Source: Oscillospiraceae bacterium (lineage in GTDB: Bacteria; Bacillota; Clostridia; Oscillospirales; Oscillospiraceae). Taken from it: a stretch of DNA of 64,000 bases. Location of the stretch: NCBI GenBank assembly GCA_022793685.1, contig JAAWDI010000030.1, positions 1 through 64,000 on the forward strand, given 5' to 3'. The stretch's first letter is position 1. Every line of letters begins with the position of its first letter. The notes beneath the pieces are model-generated. The model saw only the letters and a program-made list of their open reading frames with translations. It did not search any database and was not told where the DNA came from. Below, piece by piece: positions 29,241 to 40,488 of the stretch. Position numbers and translations under genes: made by a program.

Positions 29241-29621
29241 TCACAACAGGTTTCTGGGGGTAAGGCGTTCCATGTCTGACAGCAGGCGTATATGGGCGAT
29301 AAGCACTGCATTGGCTGCGGAATATTCTCCGCTCTCCTGGCAGGTGAGGAACTCCAGCACCTCGTGGAAGCCCACCTCGACTGCGTCGGTGCTGGAATGG
29401 GGAAGTACCGTGTAAAGGTAGCCGGTAGCGTCCTCCCACTGCTCTTGGGCGGCACGGGTGATTTTCTCTGCGGTTTTCCAGTCGCCGGACTCCGCCAGCT
29501 CACAGGCACGGCTGAGCTGCGCGGCAAGGTCGTCCGTCACCGCCGCCACGCAGTGGGAATTCCAAAGGGTGGCGGAGAGAAGCAAGGCCAATACAACGAC
29601 TGCCCACCATAGCTTTTTCAT
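29241..29621 (-). CDS. DUF4363-like protein
   Basis: 126 aa, N-terminal TM, directly after a DUF421 gene as commonly seen in Clostridia. Confidence 0.65.
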   Translation of the reverse strand: MKKLWWAVVVLALLLSATLWNSHCVAAVTDDLAAQLSRACELAESGDWKTAEKITRAAQEQWEDATGYLYTVLPHSSTDAVEVGFHEVLEFLTCQESGEYSAANAVLIAHIRLLSDMERLTPRNLL

Positions 29622-30298
29622 GTTTTCCCCTCCTGCGGTGCGAGAAAGGTGTTGTTGTGCTCGTCCACTGTCATCAGAAACACGTCGCTGATATGGCGGA
29701 AGCCTGCCTGTTCCAGTTGCTTATTCAGCCACACATCGTTCAGCCCGCGGGCCTTCAGATTATGGGAAATGAGCCGTCCATCGTTGATGATGACAAGCGG
29801 CAGCGCCACGTCCTCTGCCGGGATGCCCATCTGCTTGGCGGTCACAGGAAGCTCATCCGCATAGGGGAGGACGGACACACGGCCGTTGGTTTCTAAAATG
29901 GCGTATTTGACGGTGGAAATGTCGGTAATACCTTGTAGCCGCAGCTCCTCCATCAGCTCGTCAATGGTCATGCGGTTGTGCTCCATATTTCCTTGGCGGA
30001 GCTTGCCGTCCTGAATGATGACGCTGGGCCGTCCGCACATGAGAGCGCGGAAGCGGATGCTCTTCATGGTGATGACAGACAAAATCATGGTGATGCACAG
30101 CAGGGTGACGATGGGGATGACGCCGGCCAGCAGAGGAATGCCGAAGTCCTGCATCGGCACCGCCGCCAAGTCAGAAATCAGCAGGGCGAGCACCAGCTCA
30201 GACGGCTCCAGCTCGCCCACCTGCCGTTTGCCCATGATACGGATGCCCGCGATGATGAGGGCGTATAGGATGATGGTGCGGAAAAAGGCGATTACCAT
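29618..30298 (-). CDS. DUF421 (YetF-like) membrane protein
   Basis: FFRTIILYALIIAGIRIMGKRQVGELEPSELVLALLISDLAAVPM. Confidence 0.85.
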   Translation of the reverse strand: MVIAFFRTIILYALIIAGIRIMGKRQVGELEPSELVLALLISDLAAVPMQDFGIPLLAGVIPIVTLLCITMILSVITMKSIRFRALMCGRPSVIIQDGKLRQGNMEHNRMTIDELMEELRLQGITDISTVKYAILETNGRVSVLPYADELPVTAKQMGIPAEDVALPLVIINDGRLISHNLKARGLNDVWLNKQLEQAGFRHISDVFLMTVDEHNNTFLAPQEGKT

Positions 30299-30438
30299 GT
30301 TGGACCTCCCGCAAATGGTTACCGGCTGCTTGCCGGTTATGCTTTTTATCAGTATTGCCTTGCCCAGCGGCAATATTCGGCGCACGTTTGGGAAATTCCA
30401 CGGTTTTCTGTTTCAGCGCAAAAAACGGGAAAATGGCC

Positions 30439-30467
30439 TTGCCTTTCCCGCCTTTTTTCGGTACAAT
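30439..30467 (+). promoter_or_regulatory. Candidate sigma-A promoter for carAB
   Basis: TTGCCT - 17 nt - TACAAT. Confidence 0.55.
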
Positions 30468-30545
30468 GAAACAAATATATATGCTTTATGATGGGCGGTT
30501 TATGGGTAAGACCGCCCTGTGGCAAGAAAGGCGGGATGATGGACA

Positions 30546-31640
30546 TTGAAAGCGACGTTGATTCTGGAAAATGGCAGTTTGTTCATCGGTGAGAGCATCG
30601 GCAGCACGGAAGACCGCGTGTGCGAGATGGTGTTCAACACCTCAATGACCGGTTATCAGGAAATTTTGACCGACCCTTCCTATGCAGGACAGGGTATCGT
30701 CATGAGCTATCCGCTCATCGGCAACTATGGCGTGAATGAAGAGGACAATGAATCAGGCCGTCCTTGGGCGGAGGCGTTTATTGTGCGGCGCATGTCTCCC
30801 CGCGGCAGCAATTTCCGCTGCGAGAACACGCTGGACAGTTACCTCAAGGCCAATCATATTACCGGTATTCAGGGCGTGGACACCCGCGCCCTTACTCGTA
30901 TTCTCCGCAGTCAGGGTACCATGAACGGTATGATAACCTGTGCGGAGTCTTTTTCTGTCCCAGAGCTTTTGGAGAAGTTGCGCGCCTACCGGGTAGAAGG
31001 TAAGGTGGAGCTGACCAGCCGCAAGACGGCAGAGACCTTCCCAGCAGACGGAGAGGAGCGCTGCAAGGTGGCGCTGATGGACTACGGCGTCAAGCAGAAT
31101 ATGATTGGCTGCCTATGCCGTCGGGGCTGCGCCGTGACGGTGTTCCCGTGGAACACTCCGGCGGAGACGGTGCTCTCCGGCGGGTTTGACGGCGTGATGT
31201 TGAGCAATGGCCCTGGTGACCCGGCGGACAATGTGGGCGTTGTTGCCGAAATTAAAAAGCTCTACGACAGCGGCCTGCCTATTTTTGCGGTCTGTCTGGG
31301 TCACCAGTTGATGGCATTGGCCACCGGAGCCAAGACTGACCGGCTGCCCTTCGGCCACCGAGGCGGCAACCATCCCGTGCGGGATATTGCCGAGGGCAGG
31401 GTGTTCATCACCAGCCAAAACCACGGTTACATGGTGGTGGGAGAGAGCGTCGACCCGAAGGTGGCAGAAATTTCCCACGTCAACGTGAACGACGGCACGG
31501 TGGAGGGCCTGCGCTATCTGGGCAAGGATATTTTCACCGTCCAATTCCACCCGGAGGCCGCCCCCGGCCCCATGGATACGGAGTATCTCTTTGACCGGTT
31601 TGTGGACAAGGTATGCGAGCGCAAGGGAGGGAAACGGTAA
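30546..31640 (+). CDS. carA: Carbamoyl-phosphate synthase small subunit
   Basis: TTG start; [48 protein letters not shown]. Confidence 0.95.
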   Translation: MKATLILENGSLFIGESIGSTEDRVCEMVFNTSMTGYQEILTDPSYAGQGIVMSYPLIGNYGVNEEDNESGRPWAEAFIVRRMSPRGSNFRCENTLDSYLKANHITGIQGVDTRALTRILRSQGTMNGMITCAESFSVPELLEKLRAYRVEGKVELTSRKTAETFPADGEERCKVALMDYGVKQNMIGCLCRRGCAVTVFPWNTPAETVLSGGFDGVMLSNGPGDPADNVGVVAEIKKLYDSGLPIFAVCLGHQLMALATGAKTDRLPFGHRGGNHPVRDIAEGRVFITSQNHGYMVVGESVDPKVAEISHVNVNDGTVEGLRYLGKDIFTVQFHPEAAPGPMDTEYLFDRFVDKVCERKGGKR

Positions 31641-34600
31641 TGCCTAAAAATCCTGAAATCAAAAAGGTGCTGGTGCTGGGCAGCGGCCCCATCGTCATCG
31701 GTCAGGCCGCCGAGTTTGACTATGCCGGCACGCAGGCTTGCCGCTCTCTGAAGGAGGAGGGCGTGGAGGTGGTGCTGGTCAACTCCAATCCAGCTACCAT
31801 CATGACCGACAAGGACATTGCCGACCATGTCTACATTGAGCCGCTCAATATGGCCAGTATCACCCAAATCATCGCCAAGGAGCGGCCCGACTCTATTCTG
31901 CCCACGTTGGGTGGCCAGACCGGACTGAACCTTGCCATGAACCTGCACGAGCAGGGAATTTTAGACCAGTACGGCGTGAAGCTATTGGGCACCAGCCCAG
32001 AGTCCATCCGCAAGGCGGAAGACCGGCAGGGCTTCAAGGACGCCATGGAGGCTATCGGCCAGCCCTGCGTTACCTCCGACGTGGTGGAGAGCGTGGGGGA
32101 CGCGGTGGCGTTCGCCGCAGCCATTGGCTATCCGGTCATCGTTCGCCCCGCCTACACCTTGGGCGGCACCGGAGGCGGCATTGCCTATGACGAGCCGTCC
32201 CTCCGTGAAATCGCAGACCGCGGCATCCAGCTTTCCCGTGTGGGGCAGGTTTTGGTGGAGCGGTGTATCTCCGGCTGGAAGGAAATCGAGTTCGAGGTCA
32301 TGCGCGACAGTGCGGGCAACGTCATTCAGATATGCTCCATGGAGAATATCGACCCTGTTGGCGTTCACACCGGCGACTCCATCGTGGTAGCGCCTACTCA
32401 GACCTTGGCCAACCGGGAGTATCAGATGCTGCGCTCTGCGTCGCTGAACATCATCTCCGCCTTGGAAATCGAGGGCGGCTGCAACGTGCAGCTTGCGCTG
32501 AACCCAGACAGTTTCGAGTACGCGGTCATCGAGGTCAACCCCCGTGTGAGCCGCTCCTCCGCTCTGGCCAGCAAGGCCACCGGCTACCCCATTGCAAAAG
32601 TGGCGGCTAAAATCGCCATGGGCTACACGCTGGACGAAATTCCGAATGCCGTAACAGGGAAGACCACGGCTTGCTTTGAGCCGACGCTGGATTACTGCGT
32701 TCTGAAGCTGCCGCGCCTGCCCTTTGATAAGTTCACGACCGCCAGCCGCACCCTCGGCACCCAGATGAAGGCTACCGGCGAGGTCATGGCCATCGGCAAC
32801 AGCTTTGAGGGCGCGCTGATGAAGGCAATCCGTTCACTGGAGCTGCCTGTAAAGTCCTTGCGCCTGCCGGGATTGGACGAGCTCTATACAGAGGAAATCG
32901 AGGAACGGCTGGTCAACGTGGACGACCAGCGGCTGTTTGTGGTGGCGGAGGCCCTGCGCCGCGGCTTCTCGCCGGAAAAAATCAATAAAATTACCAAGAT
33001 GGACATCTGGTTCCTTGACCGATTTAAGACCATCGTGGATATGGAAACGGTGCTGGAGAAGGGCGTTCCCAGTCAAGAAACGCTCCAATGCGCCAAGGAG
33101 ATGGGCTTCTCCGACGGCTATATCGGCGCACTGTGCGGCAAGACCGCCGGAGAGATTAAGAAAATGCGGGAGAGCTTCGGCATCAAGCCCGCCTTTAAGA
33201 TGGTGGATACCTGCGCCGCTGAGTTTGAGGCGGAGACCCCCTATTACTACTCCACCTATGACAAGGAAAACGAGGCCGAGTCTGCACCGGACGGAACAGG
33301 GGAGCGCAAGAAGGTGCTGGTACTGGGCAGCGGCCCCATCCGTATCGGTCAGGGCATCGAGTTCGACTACTGTTCCGTTCATTCGGTGTGGTCGTTCAAG
33401 CGTATGGGCTATGAGACCATCATCATCAACAACAATCCGGAGACGGTTTCCACCGACTTCGATGTAGCGGACAAGCTCTACTTCGAGCCGCTGACGCCGG
33501 AGGACGTGCAGGCCGTGGTGGAGCTGGAAAAGCCCAGCGGCGCAGTGGTGCAGTTCGGCGGCCAGACCGCCATCAAGCTGGCAAAGGCTCTCACTGAGAT
33601 GGGTGTCCCCATTCTGGGCACCTCATCCGACGGCGTGGACGCCGCGGAGGACCGTGAGCGCTTTGACGCCATCCTTCAGCAGTGCGGCATCCCCCGCGCG
33701 GCAGGCAAGACGGTGTTCACCACGGAAGAGGCCATCGCCGCCGCCAACGAGGTGGGCTACCCCGTGCTGGTGCGGCCTTCCTATGTGTTGGGCGGGCAGG
33801 GCATGGAGATTGCCTATAACGACCGCAACATCACCGACTTTATGCGCATCATCAACCAGACGGTGCAGGAGCACCCCATTCTGGTGGACAAGTACCTCAT
33901 GGGTCGGGAAGTGGAAGTGGACGGCGTCTTTGACGGTGAGGACATTCTCATCCCCGGTATCATGGAGCACGTGGAGCGTGCGGGCGTCCACTCCGGCGAT
34001 TCCATCTCCGTCTATCCTACCCTCCACGTGGAAGAGCAGCATAAGCAGACCATCCTGAAATACACCTATGACCTTGCCAAGGCGCTGGGCGTGGTCGGTC
34101 TTATCAACATCCAGTTTATCCTGTATAACGACCAGGTTTACGTCATCGAGGTCAACCCCCGTTCCTCCCGCACCATCCCCTATATCAGCAAGGTGACGGG
34201 CGTGCCTATCATCGACCTTGCCACCCGCGTTATGCTGGGGGAGAAGCTGAAGAACATGGGCTATGGAACCGGCCTGTACCCGGAGGCTGATTATTATGCC
34301 GTCAAGATGCCGGTGTTCTCCTTTGAAAAGCTCACCGACGTGGACACCGGCCTCGGCCCGGAGATGAAATCCACCGGCGAGGTGCTGGGCATTTCGGAAT
34401 CCTTCCCGCAGGCGCTGCTGAAAGCCTTTAAGGGCGCTGGAATGAAAGCCCCCAAGAAAGGGGGACGGGTCATCATCACTGTTAAAGATGAGGACAAGCG
34501 GGAAAGCGTCGGGATTGCCCGCGGTCTGGAGGAGATGGGCATTGAGATATTCGCCACCGAAGGCACCTGTCAGGCGCTTCAGGATGCGGGCGTGGCCTGC

Positions 34601-34855
34601 AAGAAGGTGGCCCGCGTGTCGGAAGCCCACCCCAACATTCTGGACATGATTCAGAGCGGATCGGTGGATTTGGTCATCAATACCCCCACCCGCGGCAGAA
34701 AGCACGACACCGACGGCTTCAAAATTCGCCGTGCCACGGTGGAGCATTCGGTGGGCTGTCTGACCGCCATTGACACCGCCCACGCCCTGCTTACCGTACG
34801 AGAGCAGGGCCGGAGCGCCGATTTGGTACCCATCGACATCACGACCATCCAGTAA
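31640..34855 (+). CDS. carB: Carbamoyl-phosphate synthase large subunit
   Basis: [32 protein letters not shown] and the duplicated half [19 protein letters not shown]. Confidence 0.97.
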   Translation: MPKNPEIKKVLVLGSGPIVIGQAAEFDYAGTQACRSLKEEGVEVVLVNSNPATIMTDKDIADHVYIEPLNMASITQIIAKERPDSILPTLGGQTGLNLAMNLHEQGILDQYGVKLLGTSPESIRKAEDRQGFKDAMEAIGQPCVTSDVVESVGDAVAFAAAIGYPVIVRPAYTLGGTGGGIAYDEPSLREIADRGIQLSRVGQVLVERCISGWKEIEFEVMRDSAGNVIQICSMENIDPVGVHTGDSIVVAPTQTLANREYQMLRSASLNIISALEIEGGCNVQLALNPDSFEYAVIEVNPRVSRSSALASKATGYPIAKVAAKIAMGYTLDEIPNAVTGKTTACFEPTLDYCVLKLPRLPFDKFTTASRTLGTQMKATGEVMAIGNSFEGALMKAIRSLELPVKSLRLPGLDELYTEEIEERLVNVDDQRLFVVAEALRRGFSPEKINKITKMDIWFLDRFKTIVDMETVLEKGVPSQETLQCAKEMGFSDGYIGALCGKTAGEIKKMRESFGIKPAFKMVDTCAAEFEAETPYYYSTYDKENEAESAPDGTGERKKVLVLGSGPIRIGQGIEFDYCSVHSVWSFKRMGYETIIINNNPETVSTDFDVADKLYFEPLTPEDVQAVVELEKPSGAVVQFGGQTAIKLAKALTEMGVPILGTSSDGVDAAEDRERFDAILQQCGIPRAAGKTVFTTEEAIAAANEVGYPVLVRPSYVLGGQGMEIAYNDRNITDFMRIINQTVQEHPILVDKYLMGREVEVDGVFDGEDILIPGIMEHVERAGVHSGDSISVYPTLHVEEQHKQTILKYTYDLAKALGVVGLINIQFILYNDQVYVIEVNPRSSRTIPYISKVTGVPIIDLATRVMLGEKLKNMGYGTGLYPEADYYAVKMPVFSFEKLTDVDTGLGPEMKSTGEVLGISESFPQALLKAFKGAGMKAPKKGGRVIITVKDEDKRESVGIARGLEEMGIEIFATEGTCQALQDAGVACKKVARVSEAHPNILDMIQSGSVDLVINTPTRGRKHDTDGFKIRRATVEHSVGCLTAIDTAHALLTVREQGRSADLVPIDITTIQ

Positions 34856-34890
34856 GGGCCGCCGGAGCGGTTTTTGAGGAGGAGAAGGAC

Positions 34891-36432
34891 ATGAACCATC
34901 AAACGGTCATCGTGTTGGACTTCGGTGGACAGTATAACCAGCTCATTGCCCGCCGCGTTCGGGAGTGCAATGTCTATTGCGAGGTAAAGCCTTACCGTAC
35001 GCCGCTGGAGGAATTGAAGGCCATGAACCCCATCGGCATCATCTTCACCGGCGGGCCGGGCAGCGTCTATGACCCTGCCGCGCCTCAGGTAGACCCATCT
35101 GTTTTCACGCTGGGCGTGCCCATTTTAGGCATTTGCTACGGCTGCCAGCTCATCGCCCAGAATTTGGGCGGCAAGGTGACGGCCGCCACCGATGACAACG
35201 CCCGCGAGTACGGCAAGACTGCCACCTGTTATGACCCCACCTGCACCTTGTTCAAGGGCTTACCAGAGGAGGGCATTTCGTGGATGAGCCACGGGGACTA
35301 TATGGCCAAGGTGCCGGAGGGGTTCACTCTGGCGGCTCGCAGCGCCAACTGCCCCAATGTGGCCATTGCGGACGAGGGACGCAAGTTCTATGGCGTGCAG
35401 TTCCATCCGGAGGTCAACCATACGGAGAACGGTCTTCAGATGCTTCGGAATTTCCTCTATGAGGCGTGCGGCGCCACCGGAGACTGGACGATGGGGGACT
35501 ATCTCAAAACCTCCGTGTCCGCCATTCGGGAGAAGGTGGGGAACGGAAAGGTGCTGTTAGCCCTCAGCGGCGGCGTAGACTCCTCGGTGGCCGCGGCGCT
35601 GCTGGCCCGTGCGGTGGGCAGTCAGCTCACCTGCATTTTCGTAGACCACGGCCTGCTGCGCAAAAACGAGGGCGACGAGGTCGAGGATGTGTTTCGTGAC
35701 AAAGGCGTGAACTTTATCCGAGTCGATGCGGAGAAGCGCTTCCTTGACCGGCTGGCCGGCGTGACCGAGCCAGAGCAGAAGCGGAAAATCATCGGGGAAG
35801 AGTTTATTCGGGTCTTTGAAGAGGAAGGCAAGAAAATCGGCGCGGTGGACTATTTGGTGCAGGGCACCATCTATCCCGACGTCATTGAGTCCGGTACAGG
35901 GGACGCCGCCGTCATCAAGAGCCATCATAACGTGGGCGGCCTGCCGGACTATGTGGATTTTAAAGAAATCATTGAGCCGCTGCGCCTGTTGTTCAAGGAT
36001 GAGGTGCGCGCCCTTGGCCGGGAGCTGGAGCTGCCGGAATATCTGGTCATGCGCCAGCCATTCCCCGGGCCGGGACTTGCCATACGCGTGATTGGAGACA
36101 TCACCAAGGATAAGCTGGACACCCTGCGGGAGGCTGACTTCATTTTCCGTGACGAGATTGCCAAGGCAGGGCTGGAGTATTCCATCAACCAGTACTTTGC
36201 CGTGCTGACCAATATGCGCAGCGTGGGCGTCATGGGAGACGGCCGCACTTATGACTATACCCTTGCTCTCCGCGGCGTTACCACCACGGACTTTATGACT
36301 GCGGACTGGGCGCGCATTCCCTATGAGGTGCTGGATAAGGTGTCAACCCGTATTGTCAACGAGGTGAAGGGCGTGAACCGTGTGGTGTACGACATCACGA
36401 GTAAGCCCCCAGCGACGATTGAGTGGGAATGA
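34891..36432 (+). CDS. guaA: GMP synthase (glutamine-hydrolysing)
   Basis: [35 protein letters not shown]-terminal PPATIEWE. Confidence 0.97.
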   Translation: MNHQTVIVLDFGGQYNQLIARRVRECNVYCEVKPYRTPLEELKAMNPIGIIFTGGPGSVYDPAAPQVDPSVFTLGVPILGICYGCQLIAQNLGGKVTAATDDNAREYGKTATCYDPTCTLFKGLPEEGISWMSHGDYMAKVPEGFTLAARSANCPNVAIADEGRKFYGVQFHPEVNHTENGLQMLRNFLYEACGATGDWTMGDYLKTSVSAIREKVGNGKVLLALSGGVDSSVAAALLARAVGSQLTCIFVDHGLLRKNEGDEVEDVFRDKGVNFIRVDAEKRFLDRLAGVTEPEQKRKIIGEEFIRVFEEEGKKIGAVDYLVQGTIYPDVIESGTGDAAVIKSHHNVGGLPDYVDFKEIIEPLRLLFKDEVRALGRELELPEYLVMRQPFPGPGLAIRVIGDITKDKLDTLREADFIFRDEIAKAGLEYSINQYFAVLTNMRSVGVMGDGRTYDYTLALRGVTTTDFMTADWARIPYEVLDKVSTRIVNEVKGVNRVVYDITSKPPATIEWE

Positions 36433-37334
36433 TGAAAAAGGCTGACAGTAAAGCGGTAAAGCCTTTTTTGAAGTGGGCAGGCGGCAAGAGCCAGCTCATA
36501 AAGGAAATCGAAGCCTATTATCCATTCAATCAGAATATAACAAAATATGCCGAGCCTTTTGTAGGCGGAGGCGCAGTTCTGTTTGATATTCTTAACCGGT
36601 ATGACTTGAGTGAAATTTATATTGGTGATATTAATGCGGAGCTGATTAACACATATTGCGTTATTAAGGACAATGTTGATAGGTTAATAGATTTACTTTC
36701 GCTGTATCAAGAGGAATATATTCATCTTGGGGCAGAGGATAGAAAACGCTATTATATGGGTAAACGTGAACGGTTCAACGATTTAAAAGTGAATGGGAAT
36801 GCAACAGGAAACATAGAGAAAGCGGCCTTGATGATATTTCTCAATAAAACCTGCTTCAACGGTCTTTATCGAGTGAACCGCAAGGGTCTGTTTAATGTGC
36901 CGATAGGGGCATATAAGAATCCGCTGATTTGCGATGAAGCAAATTTGAGGGCCGCCTCAGAAAAACTCGGTCCTGTAACGATTGTTTGCGGCGATTACCG
37001 TCAATCGGCAGACTTTATAGATGAACATACTTTTGCGTATTTTGACCCGCCATATCGTCCACTGACCGAAACAGCCGGCTTTACAGCGTATACCGAATAT
37101 TGCTTTGATGACCAAGCGCAGATTGAACTGGCAGGGTTTGCTGAGCAGATGCACCAAAAGGGCGCAAGCGTGGTTGTAAGCAATTCAGACCCTAAAAGCG
37201 CCCGGCCGGAGGACGACTTTTTCGATAATATTTATGTCTCTTATAAGATTAAACGTGTAGAAGCGACGCGCATGATTAACTGTAAGAGCGAGGCGAGAGG
37301 AAAAGTCAGGGAGTTGCTTATATCAAATTTTTAA
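36429..37334 (+). CDS. D12-class N6-adenine DNA methyltransferase (Dam/M.DpnII-like)
   Basis: [76 protein letters not shown] overlap with guaA stop. Confidence 0.9.
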   Translation: MMKKADSKAVKPFLKWAGGKSQLIKEIEAYYPFNQNITKYAEPFVGGGAVLFDILNRYDLSEIYIGDINAELINTYCVIKDNVDRLIDLLSLYQEEYIHLGAEDRKRYYMGKRERFNDLKVNGNATGNIEKAALMIFLNKTCFNGLYRVNRKGLFNVPIGAYKNPLICDEANLRAASEKLGPVTIVCGDYRQSADFIDEHTFAYFDPPYRPLTETAGFTAYTEYCFDDQAQIELAGFAEQMHQKGASVVVSNSDPKSARPEDDFFDNIYVSYKIKRVEATRMINCKSEARGKVRELLISNF

Positions 37335-37390
37335 GAGCGTTGCTACATGAAAAGGGATTAACCGGATTATGGAATAGGCGGGGTGCATTT

Positions 37391-37927
37391 ATGGCGAACA
37401 AACCTTTTAAATATAAGGTCGTGTTGCAACCGCTTGCTATTGAAAACAGTGAGCAATCTGCGTTCCGTGATGCTTTGAACGCAATTCCCTACCTGTTGTA
37501 TGAGGTGGAGCAACTAAAAAGTGGAGAAAAGATTGCAATCAATAAACCGGGCGGTAAAAGAAGCTTCGGCAGGCTTTCGCGAAATGATTTTATGGTGTTC
37601 ATATATAATCCAATCGAAGAAAGCTTGTGGTTAATTAGTCATGCTGAGATAAGCGATGATATTGCGGCTAAATATGCGGATGATAGGGAGAGCGCGTTAT
37701 CGCTTCTGAAAGGCTTATACAGGGTTTGCTGCGGAGAAGAACCAGACAGTGTGATCTCAGCTTTAGCTTTGAGGAACACCGTCGGAATTTCGGTAGAAAC
37801 GATTTTAAAAGTTTATAAGTGGATATGGGGACAGGAAGATTGCAATTATCCGACTAAAGAAGGCCGCTGGCTTTCTATGCGTAAACTTATGGAGAGATTC
37901 GGGGTCGCCAAAAAGGATTTACAATGA
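37391..37927 (+). CDS. Protein of unknown function paired with the methylase
   Basis: 179 aa from MANKPFKYKVVLQPLAIENSEQ; no motif recognised; same strand, about 55 nt after the methylase. Confidence 0.6.
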   Translation: MANKPFKYKVVLQPLAIENSEQSAFRDALNAIPYLLYEVEQLKSGEKIAINKPGGKRSFGRLSRNDFMVFIYNPIEESLWLISHAEISDDIAAKYADDRESALSLLKGLYRVCCGEEPDSVISALALRNTVGISVETILKVYKWIWGQEDCNYPTKEGRWLSMRKLMERFGVAKKDLQ

Positions 37928-37978
37928 TGGATGATAATCATGATGGCGCTTGTGTCTATCGTCCTGTGATTTTCCCGT

Positions 37979-38358
37979 GACAATGATAAAGCGACCTTAT
38001 ACGCGCTGGACGGCAGAGCCATAGAAGCCTGGAGAGCGGAAGCCCCTTCTTATTCAAGTGTGGGCTGGTATAGAACAAAGGAGAAAACGCAGCAGACCTT
38101 ATTTGCTCCCGACAGAAGAACACTGACTTTTTCAAGGAAGAGGTTTCGGCCTATCAGAATGTAGGGTGGTATAATTCATGGCTTGAGGCTCAGGCCGCAG
38201 ACGGCGGCTCATCGGTTCTCGATGCTTTTGAAACCGTCATTTATTATCGGATGCCAACCGGAAGACAGTATTACTTTGACCCAAACTGCGGCGGTAAAAA
38301 CAGCTATCGGACGACAAATATTTCAGGGCTTTCCCCATGTAAGAAGTGTGCGCAATAA
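37979..38358 (+). pseudogene. Decayed repeat protein fragment (DGR...VGWY repeats, C-terminal CGGKNSY...CKKCA)
   Basis: ATLYALDGRAIEAWRAEAPSYSSVGWY in one frame, then a shift to TDFFKEEVSAYQNVGWYNSW...VIYYRMPTGRQYYFDPNCGGKNSYRTTNISGLSPCKKCAQ*; no intact start. Confidence 0.65.
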
Positions 38359-38364
38359 AATAAA

Positions 38365-38404
38365 AAAGGCACTGCCTGATGTTTCATCAGGCAGTGCCTT
38401 TTCC
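38365..38404. terminator. Intrinsic terminator
   Basis: AAAAGGCACTGCCTGATGtttCATCAGGCAGTGCCTTTT. Confidence 0.85.
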
Positions 38405-38418
38405 GCGCTTTGATAGGG

Positions 38419-39672
38419 CTATTGAAAAACGGCTTCGGAGATGTCGATGGGATGCTGACAGCGGTTGTCAATATCTGTCCTATTTCCTGTGAAGCGGCTT
38501 CCTTCAAACGTAATCTCCATATCGGTGGGGACACGCTCCAACAGGATAGCGGTTCCGTTGTTTTCAAAGGTATTGTTGCGGTAATGTATATTACTCACGT
38601 TGCTGCCCGTACTGTTGAAATGAAAACCGGTTTCATTGTCTGTAAACTCACAATCAGACATCCAGACCCAGGCATTGCCATAGCCCAAGACACCGGTTTT
38701 CCAGCCCGTGACATGGCAGCCAATCAGGTGCACCCGTGCGGCAGCAGAAATGCCTACACTATTGTTGTTTCCGAAAAAATCAATGTTCTCAAAGCTGCTA
38801 ATCCAAGAGTTGTTCATGCCTACCCGAACGGTGTCGGTGAAAGCAGTTCGTCCATCTTCGCTGCCATAGAAATTGACGCCCCGGCCCTCTAACACCAAGC
38901 CACCTTGATAGGTTACGGGAGGAAGATAGATATTTACGGCAGCGTCCTCTTCGACCGTGTTACAAATTTGGTTTACCAGAGCTTGCAGTTCCTCAATATT
39001 CCCCATAGGGGCGTCTTGCGGGGTATAATTGTAAGTATGGATGGTTTCAAAATGATGGTTCTGCCGGACGTGTATCACATCGCCGTTTTTCATGTTGAGG
39101 GTTATGGTCAGTTCGGCGGTGTAGATTCCATGTTCGCTGATATTGTGGTCAACAAAGGTAATGCAGGCGGCATCGGGGATATAGCTTGCGTCAGGAGCAG
39201 GCTCTGTGCAGGAAATATGCAGAGCGTCACTTGCGTTGGAAAATTCAGCGGTGATGCTGTCCACCTTTTGCATAAACGTTTCGCCTGCGTGGGTATCACT
39301 CTCCACATGGTTGACATACAGCAGAACAGGGTAGCGGTAGTCATAGTTCAACTCGGAATTACAGTATCGGTCGGAGAAGGGGGTAAAGGGGGTATCAGCC
39401 CAAGCGATGCAAAGCTGATAGGTGGCGCCGCCGTCCCGGTAGATGACCTCACCCATACCGTCGTAGGTTTTTGGCCGCATGTGAAGCCATCCGCCCAGAA
39501 GCAGGGCGCACAGCGCCAAGATACCAAGCAGGGACGGAAGAAGATAACGGGGCGCTCTGCGGGGAGGCGGTGTGATGCCGGACCTGCTGTTGACTGAACT
39601 GACGCAGTAAGGACAGAAGGAAGCGCTTTCGTGCAGGGGGTTGCCGCAATGCGGGCATACCTTTTGCTTCAT
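38419..39672 (-). CDS. Zinc-ribbon / single-TM / right-handed beta-helix-like protein
   Basis: CPHCGN...CPYC zinc ribbon, one TM (YLLPSLLGILALCALLLGGWL), C-terminal repeats of parallel beta-helix type. Confidence 0.65.
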   Translation of the reverse strand: MKQKVCPHCGNPLHESASFCPYCVSSVNSRSGITPPPRRAPRYLLPSLLGILALCALLLGGWLHMRPKTYDGMGEVIYRDGGATYQLCIAWADTPFTPFSDRYCNSELNYDYRYPVLLYVNHVESDTHAGETFMQKVDSITAEFSNASDALHISCTEPAPDASYIPDAACITFVDHNISEHGIYTAELTITLNMKNGDVIHVRQNHHFETIHTYNYTPQDAPMGNIEELQALVNQICNTVEEDAAVNIYLPPVTYQGGLVLEGRGVNFYGSEDGRTAFTDTVRVGMNNSWISSFENIDFFGNNNSVGISAAARVHLIGCHVTGWKTGVLGYGNAWVWMSDCEFTDNETGFHFNSTGSNVSNIHYRNNTFENNGTAILLERVPTDMEITFEGSRFTGNRTDIDNRCQHPIDISEAVFQ

Positions 39673-40370
39673 GAAATCGCCTCCATCAGGTGCAGGATAT
39701 TTTGATAGCGCTTTTGAGGGTTGATACGAGTACAGCGCTCCACGACCCGGCCAAAGCGCCCGTCCGCCAACCGTTTAGAAGGGTGCTCTCCGGTGAGCAT
39801 TACGTTAATCAGCACACCCAGGGAGTAAATATCTGTTCGCACGTCCGATTGAGATAGGCCATACTGCTCTGGAGCGGCGTAGCCGGTGGTGCCTAAAATT
39901 TGCGTATCCGTCTCATACTTCGGTTTGTGGAAGCGGGCGGCGTCAAAGTCAATCAGGACAGCCTCGCTGCCGCGGATAATCACGTTTTCCGGCTTGACGT
40001 CCCGGTGAACGGCAGCCATAGAGTGGAGCACCCAGAGGGCCTTGCATAGCTGCAGAACAATTTCCCTGGTTTCAGCAGGGGTAAAAAGGGCGTCCTGAAG
40101 AAGAAAGCTGAGAGTATCTCCCTCAATAAATTCTTCCACCACCAGATTGTCCCCGTCCTTGGCCGCCGCTTCAAAAACGGTTGGGAGGTTGCGGCAGGTA
40201 TAGTTCAACAGCTGATGGTAAACTTCTGAATTGCCGGTGAACTGCCGCAGAATCAAGTGACGGCCAGTCCCATTATGCCGGATTAGGCGGACGGTTCCGC
40301 GGGGGCTTTCTTTTAAGACTCGCACCGGCGTGTATTCTGTTTTTAACACGCTGTCCAGCCAATCATACAT
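39669..40370 (-). CDS. Compact Ser/Thr protein kinase-like protein
   Basis: VHRDVKPENVIIRGSEAVLIDFDAARF, GTTGYAAPEQYGLSQSDVRTDIYSLGVL; overlaps the downstream gene by 4 bp. Confidence 0.85.
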   Translation of the reverse strand: MYDWLDSVLKTEYTPVRVLKESPRGTVRLIRHNGTGRHLILRQFTGNSEVYHQLLNYTCRNLPTVFEAAAKDGDNLVVEEFIEGDTLSFLLQDALFTPAETREIVLQLCKALWVLHSMAAVHRDVKPENVIIRGSEAVLIDFDAARFHKPKYETDTQILGTTGYAAPEQYGLSQSDVRTDIYSLGVLINVMLTGEHPSKRLADGRFGRVVERCTRINPQKRYQNILHLMEAIS

Positions 40371-40488
40371 TTTGCGTCCATCTCCTGAAATAACCACAGT
40401 ATGCAGTGCGCATATTGAATTTGAGCATTGACTCTTGTAAACTAATATACAGTATTTTTGTCATAAAGTAAAGGGGAGATGGGCGCCT

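Noticed and set aside
36400-38420. Integrated mobile element at the guaA 3' end
   Set aside because: No integrase, recombinase or duplicated guaA end (attachment repeat) seen; only the methylase pair and a pseudogene follow, so a mobile-element call is not supported.
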